A program made the translations under genes and the position numbers. From the NCBI GenBank assembly GCA_047967505.1, contig CM106540.1: a stretch of DNA of 64,000 nucleotides; one strand, given 5' to 3'. Shown piece after piece: positions 21,997 to 31,365 of this stretch (position 1 is its first letter; the number at the start of each line of letters is the position of its first letter). The notes under the pieces were generated by a model. It was not told the origin of the DNA and searched no databases. It saw only the letters and a program-made list of their open reading frames with translations. This stretch comes from Dipteris shenzhenensis (taxonomy: Eukaryota > Polypodiophyta > Polypodiopsida > Gleicheniales).

Positions 21997-22384
21997 GATT
22001 TCGTGTCATGTACGCATGCCATATTAATCATGAACTGAAATAGAAATGACTTCTCGATGATTTATCACCATGTGCACCACCAACGGTGGGTATTGTTTTG
22101 GGCTCCTCCCCATACATCCTCAACTGGCGCATGACAATACGGCATTGATGTCATACTTCTCGCTCGCAATGAGTGTAATGACAATACAACCTCTCCGTAA
22201 GCCACTCTGCACTCCCGAGCATTGGCGCATCATCTAATAAGCTTTCACTCATCCCTTCCATATGCACACCTCTAAAGTCACAACACAAAATGCAAGGAAA
22301 TCCATTAAGATACAAAAAATAGCCACCCATGAGCTCCTTCCCTCTCTTCTTAGATTAAGTGCCTTGAATTGACACTTTTAAGAT

Positions 22385-22590
22385 ATAAGTGTCACTATAT
22401 AGCAACACTTAGGGTTAAAGGTCGCTATATAGCAACTTTTAGGGTTAAGTGTCGCTATATAGTGACTTTTAGGGTTAAAGGTCGCTATATAGCGACTTTT
22501 AGGATTTAGGGTTTAGTATTAAAGGTCGCTATATAGTGCCTCTTTAGTGTTGCTATATAGTGACGGAAAAGTGTCGCTATATAGCGACGC
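22385..22590. repeat. CTATATAGCGAC repeats, internal block
   Basis: About seven units of GTCGCTATATAG(C/T)GAC, alternating with TTTTAGGGTTAA-like spacers (cttttagggttaaaggtcg). Same motif as the terminal blocks. Confidence 0.85.
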
Positions 22591-22928
22591 TGTGGGTTAA
22601 AACCGAAACTCGTCGCAACGTGTGGTGCTTTCTTTAGCACTCTCTAATCTCTATTATAAGCAAAGCAATCTCTCCTCCCACCTATTTTCGATGACCTTCC
22701 ACTCTATTCTCCACTCCTTACCACTACTCACCCCTCTCCTAGCTCTTGTGCTCCCCCTCCACCCTTCTCCCTCTTTGGTTTCTTGAAAGGAAGTTTTTGA
22801 AGAGGTGAGTCTCTTTGAACAATATAGGTAGGTTTTTTTGTGAGATTTCATTTTGTGAGTGCTTCTCCTTGTATTGCTAAAGTTGCTTACTAGTTTTCAT
22901 GCTTGATTTCAAAGGATTGAAACAAAAA

Positions 22929-24890
22929 ATGAGATTTCAAGAAAGAAAGAAGACTCCTCTCTTTTGTAGGGCCAGTCCACGAAACACCGAGCGGGACGTA
23001 CTATTCCAGGTAAGTGCTTCCTCTTTTTTCCATTTGTTATTTTATTTATTTGCATTGGCCTGCAACTAGCGCCTTAAGCGCTAGCTGCAGTGATGGGTGT
23101 AGGAACCCTCTCTTCCCCTCTCTTCCCTCTTCTTTCTCTCTTCTCTCCTCTTCTTTCCCTCCTCTCCTTCTCCTTCTCCTTCAATCTTTCACTCTCTTTC
23201 CCCCTCTTTTTTCCTCTTTAGTTTCCCTCTTCTTCTCCTCTTTCCCCCCCTCTTTTCCCTCTTTCATGCTCATGCTCTTATGCTCATGCATAAGCATAAG
23301 CATAAGCATAAGCATAAGCATGAGCATAAAAGCAGGTTATGCATGAGCATATGTCTCTTTTTTCCTCTTTCCTTTTCCTCTTCTTCTCTCTTCCTTTCCC
23401 TCTTTCCCCTTTTCCAATCTCTCTTTCCTTTCCCTCTTCTTCTCTCTTCTCCTCTTTCCCCTCCTCTTTCCCCTCTTTCATGCTCATGCTCTAATGCTCA
23501 TGCATAAGCATGAGCATATGCTTATGCTTATGCATAAGACTCCTCTTATGCATAAGCATAAGCATAAGCATAAGAGGAGGAGACATATGCTCATGCTTAC
23601 GCTTATGAATGAGCATAAGAGAAGGAGACATATGCTCATGCTTATGCTTATGAATGAGCATAAGAGAAGGAGACATAAGCATGAGCATATGTCTCTTTTT
23701 CCCTCTTTCCTTTCCCTCTTCTTCTCTCTTCTCCTCTTTCCCCCCCTCTTTTCCCTCTTTCATGCTCATGCTCTTATGCTCATGCATAAGCATAAGCATG
23801 AGCATATGCTTATGCTTATGCATAAGACTCCTCTTACGCATAAGCATAATCATAAGCATAAGAGAAGGAGACATATGCTCATGCTTATGCTTATGCATGA
23901 GCATAAGATAACGAGACATATGCTCATGCATAAGCATGAGCATATGTCTCTTTTTCCCTCTTTACTTTCCCTCTTCTTCTCTCTTCCTCTCTTTTTCCCT
24001 CTCTTTTCCCTCTTTCACGCTCATTCTCTTATGCTCATGCATAAGCATAAGCATAAGCATAAGAGAAGGAGACATATGCTCATGCTTATGCTTATGCATG
24101 AGCATAAGAGAAGGAGACATATGCTCATGCATGAGCATATGTCTCTTTTTCCCTCTTTACTTTCCCTCTTCTTCTCTCTTTCTTTCCCTCTTTCCCCCTT
24201 TCCAATCTCTCTTTCTGTTCCCTCTTCTTCTCTCTTCTCCTCTTTTCCACCCTCTTTCATGCTCACGTTCTTATGCTCATGCATAACCATAAGCATAAGC
24301 ATGAGCATATGTCTCCTTCTCTTATGCTTATGCATAAGACTCCTCTTATGTATATGCATAAGCATAAGCATAAGAGAAGGAGACATATGCTCATGCTTAT
24401 GCTTATGCATTGGTAAGAGAAGTAGACATATGCTCATGCATAAGCATGAGCATATGTCTGTTTTTCCCTCTTTACTTTCCCTCTCTTTCTCTCTTTATTT
24501 CCCTCTTCTTCTCTCTTTCTTTCCCTTTTTCCCCCTTTCCAATCTCTCTTTTCGTTCCCTCTTCTTCTCTCCTCTTATGCATAAGCATAAGAGAAGGAGA
24601 CATATGCTCATGCATAAGCATGAGCATATGTCTCTTTTTCCCTCTTTACTTTCCCTCTTCTTCTCTCTTCTTCTTCTTCCCTCTTTACTTACCGTGGTTT
24701 ATTGAGCGAGAGGCAATGGGAGCGACGATCGATTGGGCTGAGGTGGCTGCTCGCACAGTATAAGTCTACTCCTACTTGTAATCTCACTTTTTAAATTGTT
24801 TTATTCTTTAAGTTCCAATCTGATTTTCAATTTATATGGTTCACTCTTAGGGTGCAAGCTCCAGCATCCCATCACTGGAGGCGAGCGATC
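22929..24890 (+). CDS. Possible spliced gene of the non-autonomous CACTA, satellite in its intron
   Basis: Inference from splice signals. ATG at 22929 opens 27 codons (MRFQERKKTPLF and on) ending in CAG with a strong donor GTAAGT at 23010. Downstream, an ATG at 24716 starts MGATIDWAEVAART, followed by a donor-like GTATAAGT and an acceptor TCACTCTTAG at about 24850, after which GASSSIPSLEASDQ continues in frame to a stop. Between them lies the 1.4-kb satellite. A TATA-like TATTATAAG occurs near 22655. No homologue is recognised. Whether the two parts belong together is unproven. Confidence 0.3.
23263..24640. repeat. Compound satellite of CATAAG/CTTATG blocks and TTCCCTCTT tracts
   Basis: Six or seven higher-order units, each with a pyrimidine tract (TTTTTCCCTCTTTCCTTTCCC and TTCTTCTCTC) followed by a block built from ATGCTCATG, GCATAAGCATAAG and their complements. 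The blocks run in both orientations, so each is full of short inverted repeats. Long open frames on both strands give only Met-Leu-His-Lys or Phe-Ser-Leu repeats and are artefacts. Confidence 0.9.
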
Positions 24891-25009
24891 AGTAGGGCTA
24901 GGGATCAGGCCAATAAGATGAGGATCAGGGAGAAGGCGCAGCTCAAGAGGACCAAGGATCAGGCCAACAAGACGAGGAGGAGGATGAGGACGACGAGGAC
25001 GATTCGAAT

Positions 25010-25046
25010 GAGTAGTAGTAGTAGTAGTAGTACTAGTAGTAGTAGT
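25010..25046. repeat. (AGT)n trinucleotide repeat
   Basis: A run of AGT units broken once by ACT, at the end of an Arg/Lys-rich coding-like stretch in which the phrase GATCAGGCCAA occurs twice. Confidence 0.9.
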
Positions 25047-25262
25047 AGCAATTTGCATATACTTCGCCATGTATGTCATTTTATATATCCGCTCGTTTGA
25101 GCAATTTTGTATCACCCTTTTCGAAAGGGCAATTTTGTAACAAACAATGTTGTATATGTTCGACATGTATATCCTTTTGTTGCTCGATCATTTCATTTGA
25201 GCGATTTTGTATCACCCTTTTTGCAAGGGAAATTTTGTAATAAAAAACTTTTTTTGTAATTT

Positions 25263-25334
25263 AAAAAAAAAAGCATTAGTGGGGCAAAACAGGGCTTGCT
25301 ATGGCCCTATTTAGCCCCACTAATGCTTTTTTTT
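25263..25334. repeat. Inverted repeat (hairpin) inside the CACTA element
   Basis: AAGCATTAGTGGGGC ... GGGC, a short loop, then GCCC ... AGCCCCACTAATGCTT, flanked by A and T runs. The stem is about 30 bp with a few mismatches. Confidence 0.8.
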
Positions 25335-25344
25335 CACTTTTGTT

Positions 25345-25475
25345 AAAACGTTGCTATATAGTGACATTTGCGAGTATCGCTATATAGCGACGATTATCAG
25401 TGTTGCTATATAGCGATGTTTAACAACGTCGCTATATAGCGACGTTTAATAGCAATGCTATATAGCGACGATTCT
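25345..25475. repeat. CTATATAGCGAC repeats, right end
   Basis: Five units of the family subterminal motif just inside the right CACTA terminus (25585). Confidence 0.85.
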
Positions 25476-25585
25476 TTTTCGACGCTTTTAGCAACTTTTA
25501 TAACAACGTTTGCACCTGTTTAAAAAAAAATTTAATGTAAAAAGCATCGGTATTTTCATCGAAAAAGGGCCTATGCCTTGTAGTG

Positions 25586-26803
25586 TATGCTCATCGCGTG
25601 AGGAGGTGAAGCGTCGGCCATATGAGGTGGGATCTTCAGGAGGGACCGTTACGGATGCATGGAGTGATGGTGATAGTAGCTCTTCACCATTATCTCATGA
25701 GGCCATGTGGGAGGAGATGTTTGATGATATGGTGCGGGATTTATATGTCCATCAATCCTCAGGTAGGGATGATGGCATGGAGCAGGACGATCTTTTTATT
25801 GCAGCATCAACTCCACTATTTGAGGGGTGTACATTCTCTGTTCTACGTGCCTCCCTTGAGTTAGCTCCCACTGGATGCATGAGGTCTTTGAAGGGGGCCT
25901 TCACAAAGAGTAAGAAAAGAGGTATAGAGTAATTAGATGGCTTGAAATCTCATGATTGGCACAAGATGCTCCAAGTAAGTAGTTTATGTGCATAATATCT
26001 TTTTCCTTCCAAATTTGTGAGTGAATTCGAAGCAACTAATCAACCATTCCTCATGTGTTCAGTTCATACTACCTACTAGCATTTCTCATAGTACATCAAA
26101 GGATTGTATATACAAGATGGGCGAGCTTGTGAGGTACTTTATAGGATTAAAAATGTGAAGCGTATCAATGCTCCATGCAAGGTGTTCATATTGCTAATAT
26201 TGTGTACTTTTTCCTTTCTAGGTATGTGAGCTCAAAGGAAATAGATCCCACAATGCTTGAGAATGCTTGAGTTATGTTAGTGGAGGTGGTTTGTTTAGTG
26301 GAGGAGACATTTCCACATTCTATTCTCACAATCTCATAGTGCATTTGGTGGATGAGATTGCTATATGTGGTACTATACATGCACGATGGTTATTCTTCCT
26401 TGAGCCCTTCATGAAGACCTTGAAGGGTTTCGTGAGACAAAATGCAAGGCCTGAAGGTAGCATGGCGGGTTGGTTGGTACAACAGTCACTTGTATATATT
26501 TCTGAGTTTCTTGTTGATGTGGATAGCTCTCTCCCATGTCTATGGGTAGATGATGAAGACCTAAGGATGACCTCTATTGTGCCTCAAGGGAAAGGATGGA
26601 GCAAAGTAATAAACACGGAGTTACTTAATAATATCAACCTTTATTGCATGCTTAATAGTGATGTGATGAAAAGATGGGTGATAAGATACAAGGATACAAA
26701 GGCAGAAGACAAGGAGAAAGGGCCCTCTTTCATACACACCACGGATCTCGTGTGCCATACCCTTAGCACTTCCAAAGGATATTCATATGGATTTGCTACT
26801 TGA
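25586..26803 (+). pseudogene. TNP2-like transposase, middle exons with catalytic core deleted
   Basis: Frame 25586-25932 shows SSSPLSHEAMWEEMFDDM and TPLFEGCTFSVL, matching the start of the TNP2 catalytic domain (usually ..PLYPGCTFS..L). It jumps directly to GLKSHDWHKMLQ (25940 on), which opens DUF4218, so the body of the DDE domain is missing. A donor GTAAGT at 25975 and acceptor ending at 26062 bound an intron. The following exon has STSKDCIYKMGELVRYF. After another intron, 26267-26803 carries HLVDEIAICGTIHARW, FMKTLKGFVRQNARPEGSMA and VDDEDLRMTSIVP. With DUF4218 intact but no catalytic core, it cannot be a working transposase. Confidence 0.8.
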
Positions 26804-26968
26804 TGAAATAGAGAGAGTAGAGAGAGATGAGGGGATGCATATCACAATGGAAGAATGGGAGTATGCTAGGGGATGCATGAGCAAGGTCAGTATACAGAAT
26901 GTTATGCATAAGTTAGGAGCTTTCAACAATTTAGATTGCTTATTTAATTGATTTTGTCTTGGTGTAGT

Positions 26969-27490
26969 GTACTATGTTTAATGCTATATGGTGTGAGGGC
27001 AAGCATTTTCAAACACAACGGATTGATGATAAGAGAAACACACAAGATTGCGGCATCATTGCTAGCTTTGAGGGAGCCAATGGAGCCATGGATGATTATT
27101 GTGGCATAATCCAAGATATTATTAAGCTTGACTTTCGATGCTTCTTTGTGTATGTTTTGAATGTAAAGTGGTTTAAAGACGTGGTGGAAAGAGGCCCTAA
27201 TGCAACAATCAAATGCCATACAAGTGGCTTTGTAACTATTGATGACTCCACAAAGTTTTGGCAAAGTAAGAAGGATACACTAGTACTACTAAACAATGTG
27301 AACAGGTATTGTTCACACATATAAAAATACTCACTTTTTAATATTTGATACCTTCGATGCAAGGAAAAAAACATGATTGTATTTGTGTTTGAATTAGGTT
27401 GTCTATCAACCAATGGTGGATAATAATAGGTGGTAGCATGTCATACCTATTATGCCACATTCCAAAGTGATGTATAGTACATTTACTAAT
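26969..27490 (+). pseudogene. TNP2-like transposase C-terminal (DUF4216) exon
   Basis: After a probable intron (donor GTCAGT at about 26886, acceptor GGTGTAG ending at 26968), the frame 26974-27324 reads IWCEGKHFQTQ, DDKRNTQDCGIIASF, DYCGIIQDIIKLDF and VLNVKWFKDVV, the order seen in DUF4216 of CACTA transposases. A further intron leads to VVYQPMVDNNRW near 27400. Frames after that are lost. It ends the same gene that starts at 20895. Confidence 0.75.
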
Positions 27491-27984
27491 ATGGAGCGTA
27501 TGGAGATCATGGCCATGGAGGTGATGATGACCATGATATGAGAGAGGAGGATGATCATGACATAGGAGATACAGATATTGAGGCCATTACCCGTGAGGAC
27601 GAGCCTACCATTGGTGATGCTGATTTCGATGAGCACGAGTAGCACAAGTAGTAGTGGGCTGAATGTATTTGTAAATCTCAACACTGGTTTGGATTTTGAA
27701 GTAGATAGTTTGGTAAGGGTTGTGATCTCATGAGGATGAGATTGAATCGTAGCCAATCATTGATATTGGCAAAACTATTTTACATATTGTCTCATTCTCC
27801 TCACCTCACTTAATTTTTGTATATGTGGGTTTGCCAAAAATCATTGATATTTTTATTAAAATTATGTGCTTTGGTAATCATGGGCAATGTTTGGAAAGCA
27901 ATGATGTACATTTATCAGCCTGCACCAAAATCTCACTTTCTGTATTCTTTGTTTTGTGTCTAAATCTGCATTTAATTCGCAGTG

Positions 27985-28081
27985 CAGATGCACTAATAGA
28001 TGCACTATTAGACGTGCAAATTATAGATGCACTAATAGACGCACTGTTAGATGCACCCGTATTTTTACTATTCTAGCAGTG
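27985..28081. repeat. Right subterminal repeats and terminus of the TNP2 CACTA element
   Basis: Units AGATGCACTAATAG, AGATGCACTATTAG and AGACGCACTGTTAG are inverted relative to 20690-20870. The array ends CTAGCAGTG at 28081. Confidence 0.65.
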
Positions 28082-28139
28082 CCTATGGACGCGCTCGCTA
28101 TTTCACACATCCATCAAGCCCGTCTATAGTTGCTTTGTC

Positions 28140-28844
28140 TTGTTGTGCAATGCTAGATCCAATTGATCCAGATGGATCTAGCAAAGAAGATGAAGATCAC
28201 AGTATGAGCCAAGAGGAAGATGCGCATGACATTGTACGAGAGGAAGATGGAGATCACGATATTGAGGAAGAAGATGACGATCATCAAGGATCACCCGACT
28301 TTATTAAAGAAGATGATCAAGTCTTAGGTGAATGTATGATGCCATAGTACGATGATGAAATAGGAGATCAACTCGGTATAGAGTTGGAGATAGACTTGTT
28401 TGGCACGCTAGACTTGGCTCAGGATGAAGCCGTTGATGTAAATGCTCTTCATTGATTTTTTTCATCTCAAACTTGGACATGAATATATGAGCTTCAAAAT
28501 TGATGTACATGCTCTTGTACTTTTGTTCTTTTTGAGGATCAAACATGTATGAAAAGAAAAAAAAAATTATCATTGGGAAAATCTATCTTTAAAGGTTGGG
28601 AAAAACACTCTCTATAAAACGTCGCTATAGGAAATTGTCTCAGAGTTGCTATATAATGACCTTCTACAAGTCTGGCAAGTGTCTCTATATGGCGACTATA
28701 TAAACGTCGCTATATAGCAACATTTATATAGAGTGTCTATATAGCAACACTTTTCTAAACCCGCTTTGCTTACTAATGATTAGCGCTCTGCACATGCTAA
28801 ATGTCGACGCTTAAGTGTCGGAATAAGGTCGATGTGTAGTAGTG
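28140..28844. mobile_element. Inverted terminal fragment of a second non-autonomous CACTA
   Basis: From 28844 inwards on the minus strand the sequence starts CACTACTACACA and follows 21213-21990: the same first 70 nt with GCGCTAATCAT, then CTATATAGCGAC repeats (28615-28755), then a tract with ACATGTTTGATC and GAGCATGTACAT words, then the acidic frame (28140-28347, plus strand). Its other end was not found. It lies directly beyond the right end of the TNP2 element, so it is probably a truncated relative in opposite orientation. Confidence 0.75.
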
Positions 28845-28946
28845 AGAGAGAGAGATGGTTCTCTTCATTTTCTCTTGATTAAATTCCATTTAAATTGTTT
28901 TATATTTTTGCAATTGTCCAGATCCCTTTGTCTTTTGTGCCATCCA

Positions 28947-30113
28947 TGGAGCCTGAACAACGTGGTATTCCTAGGAGAGGAGGTGTTCGCCCTTTCGTCA
29001 ATACTAGGACACACCATTAAATTGACAAGATAGTGAATGGGATAGTACTTGCAAATTGGAGGAGTACATGCCTTTCTCCCAAGTTGGAGTTAGGGGATTC
29101 AATTCATATATCGAATTGCTAAGTTCTCCCTCTGAGCATCTAGTTGACACACAAACACAATCCCATAGATGTACTGGAATGAGAGTATGTGTGAAAACCC
29201 CAAATGACTCCATCACAACTCCAGTGGCTAAGCATGCTAGGGTAGAGTGGGATGATTCCCTCATGACAATTGCCAGATACACAAACACATAGCTCCACCA
29301 AAAAGAGAGCTCGTGTAGAAACCCCGATTGCTTTCAGTAAAATCCAGTTGCTAGATACACAAGAACAATTAGATAGCTCCACAAAAAAGAGGGCTCATGT
29401 AGAAACACCAAATTCTTCTTGCACAACCCAAGCCAAAATACGTGGTAGAGTGGAGTGGGATGACAATAGTAGGAGTGTATTGATTCCATGCTACGAGGAG
29501 GTGCATGAGCATGTAAAGAGGGAGGGTCTTTGGGCAGAAAATTTGGGAGAATCTCACATTTGCTGTCAATCGTGAAATTCAAGGTAATTACAACATTGAT
29601 CAGGTTAGAAATAAAGTAGACACACTCAAAAAACAATATAGAAAGGAGAAGAAACTCGTAGAAAAACCGGTTCAGTGCCATCAACTTGGCCTTTCTATGA
29701 AGCTTTAGATGCTATCTTAGGTAGCATACCTAAGGAGGCTCGATTTCCATTTGCAGGTAACACTGATACAGGGAAAACTCATTTACCTACTGTAGACATA
29801 GTAGACAATGACGTGGTCATGGAGAGCACGTCTCAAGAGAAGGGGAAGGAGAAAGAGAAGAAAGACAATGGTTTGAAGGGCTAAAATTTGAAGGAGCTAG
29901 AATACACAAGTGAAAAAAGGAAATCCTAAACTTGCATTCTCCCATGTAGTGGCAGAGGGTTTTAAGTCAATGTGTACTACAATGGAACAACTAAAAGGAA
30001 GAAGGAATGACCTCAAAGAAAGGCTCGTCAAAATCAAACAAGAAGAGGAGACGAAAAGAATGGAAATTATGGCATCAATTCAATTGCGTATTGCATGCGA
30101 AATTGATGCATAA
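28947..30113 (+). pseudogene. PIF/Harbinger ORF1: Myb/SANT-like DNA-binding protein, broken
   Basis: Start at 28947 (MEPEQRGIPRRGG), preceded by a splice-like ...TTGTCCAG. A stop follows after 24 codons, and then come shifting frames with the repeated phrase STKKRARVETP / STKKRAHVETP (29295, 29380), probable nuclear-localisation repeats. The DNA-binding domain spans 29430-29720: VEWDDNSRSVLIPCYEEV, then IDQVRNKVDTLKKQYRKE and WPFYEALDAILG. The tail 29910-30113 has EQLKGRRNDLKERLVKIKQE, a short coiled coil. In Harbinger elements this protein binds the termini and imports the transposase. At least three frame breaks make it inactive. Confidence 0.75.
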
Positions 30114-30394
30114 ACCTCCCTTGCAATAGTATGTAGGTAATCTCTTTAATAATAACTAAAGATTTTCAATGTCTTTTAACTGTACTATGTGGTATGCATG
30201 ATTGAGGGAAGAGGGAGCTAGTGGAGAGAGAGATGGTTGAAAGAGTATTTATAATGCAATTGTTTCTCATATAGGATGGATGACAATGTAGTCATTTTCA
30301 TGTTGAGCTTGTTCACCTACCTTTCCTCAATAAGTAAAGAGGAGGATCAGCAAGGCAAAGACTGCAATACTTTAAAATATTTTATTTCTTTATT

Positions 30395-31114
30395 ATGGCT
30401 ATTAAACTCCTCATGGATGCACTAGATTCACCTAACTATGGCCCTCGAGTGTGGTGGGTGTTTCCAAGGCAAGTAACATTGTGGCAACGATTACATTTAG
30501 GCTTGTGGCATGAAGCAATGTTAGAAAGCCAGCATAGATACCAAACATTTTATCGCATGGGATATGATAGTTTTCATTTGCTGAAGTCTCAAATAGAGCC
30601 CTATTTACCATCGGCTGATATTGAACGCTTTGTTAGAAGGCCAATCTCTAGTGATCTAGCACTTGCATGTGTCTTATGGCGCTTTGCGCGTGGACACTCT
30701 GCAAGGGTGATTGCTGAAATGTTTGCCTTAGGATGTAGCACAATAAGAAAATACACGGCAGCCTTAGTGAACATTCTATGTTCCAAACAAATGTTGGTGA
30801 AGCATGGCATTACCATTCCATCAGGTATTTGCCTAGGTAGAATTATATATGATTTTGAAGCTCTAACATCTTTGCCCAACATGTGTGGTTCAATCGATGG
30901 ATCACACGTTCGATTACATTGGCTTCTCGATGAATATGATACACCTTCACACTACGTGAATAGGCATGGTTTTCTGAGTGTATTGCTACATGGCATAGTT
31001 GACTCACGGAAAACATTCTGGAGTGTTGTATGCAATGCTCTTGGTGGTGAACATGATTCAACAAATTTCAAATCGTTAAAAAAGTGTAGTCTTAGAGTGA
31101 AACCAGTTCTATAA
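30395..31114 (+). pseudogene. PIF/Harbinger transposase, truncated before the catalytic Glu
   Basis: 239-codon frame with the DDE_Tnp_4 pattern: an N-terminal helical part (YRMGYDSFHLL, then ACVLWRFARGHSARVIAEMF), then CGSIDGSHVRL with the first catalytic Asp, YVNRHGFLSVLLHGIVD with the second Asp and GGEHDSTNFK. It stops soon after, where family members continue to the catalytic Glu and about 60 more residues. It follows ORF1 by about 280 bp in the same direction, the usual order of a PIF/Harbinger element. The frame itself is unbroken, so truncation may be the main damage. TIRs and a TTA target duplication were not identified. Confidence 0.85.
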
Positions 31115-31365
31115 GTGCCACTTGTCCATCAACCCGAATTCAAAGGAAAAACCAAATCATTGCTAGGCAGTGCTAACAAACGGAATAGGCATTACAATTA
31201 CAACAGAGAAGAGTGAGGTGGAACAAAGAGTGTAGCCTGCAGCCAAACCCAATGAAGGAGAACCCAGCCTAGACAAGAAGACAAAAAAAAGTGAGACACG
31301 CACACTAACACTTGTAAGTGCCAAAACTTTGCCCAAAAGTGATTATATTATTGGCTAAACCTCAT
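31115..31365. other. Spacer between Harbinger remnant and polyphenol oxidase
   Basis: About 250 bp without coding content. It should hold the 3' untranslated region of the minus-strand oxidase gene; no clear polyadenylation signal is asserted. Confidence 0.4.

Larger units (their letters stand above)
21213..25585. mobile_element. Non-autonomous CACTA element (4.4 kb) inserted in the TNP2 gene
   Basis: Left end CACTACTACACACGG at 21213. Right end ...GCCTTGTAGTG at 25585, i.e. CACTACAAGGC inverted. The terminal 45-50 nt of both ends align (CACTAC, ggnncctnttncgatg, accgatg). The flanking 3-mers are tgt (21210-21212) and tat (25586-25588), an imperfect target duplication. Inside, from the left, lie GCTATATAGCGAC subterminal repeats, a minus-strand acidic frame, more of these repeats, a promoter-like region with a short exon, a 1.4-kb satellite, basic and Ser-repeat coding-like sequence, a hairpin and right subterminal repeats. 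No transposase is encoded. Confidence 0.8.
20602..28081 (+). mobile_element. Decayed CACTA (CMC) element carrying a TNP2-type transposase gene
   Basis: A TNP2-type gene (20895 to about 27490, plus strand) lies between two inverted subterminal repeat fields: 20690-20870 with units such as GTGTCTAAAA and GCATCTAAA, and 27985-28081 with units such as AGATGCACTAATAG, the reverse complement. The right end reads ...TTCTAGCAGTG at 28081, i.e. CACTGCTAG inverted. The left end near 20602 (GACTATTAATAG) aligns loosely with it, and the next 35 nt also align. No clean 3-bp target duplication is visible. The catalytic centre of the transposase is deleted and a second CACTA sits in exon 2. Confidence 0.7.

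Noticed and set aside
23494-24705. 403-codon open frame (and several others on both strands) in 23000-24700
   Set aside because: Translation of the CATAAG/CTTATG and TTCCCTCTT satellite; only Met-Leu-His-Lys and Phe-Ser-Leu repeats.
28844-28860. 3-bp target duplication for the inverted CACTA terminus
   Set aside because: Its partner end was not found, so the flanking aga cannot be matched to anything.
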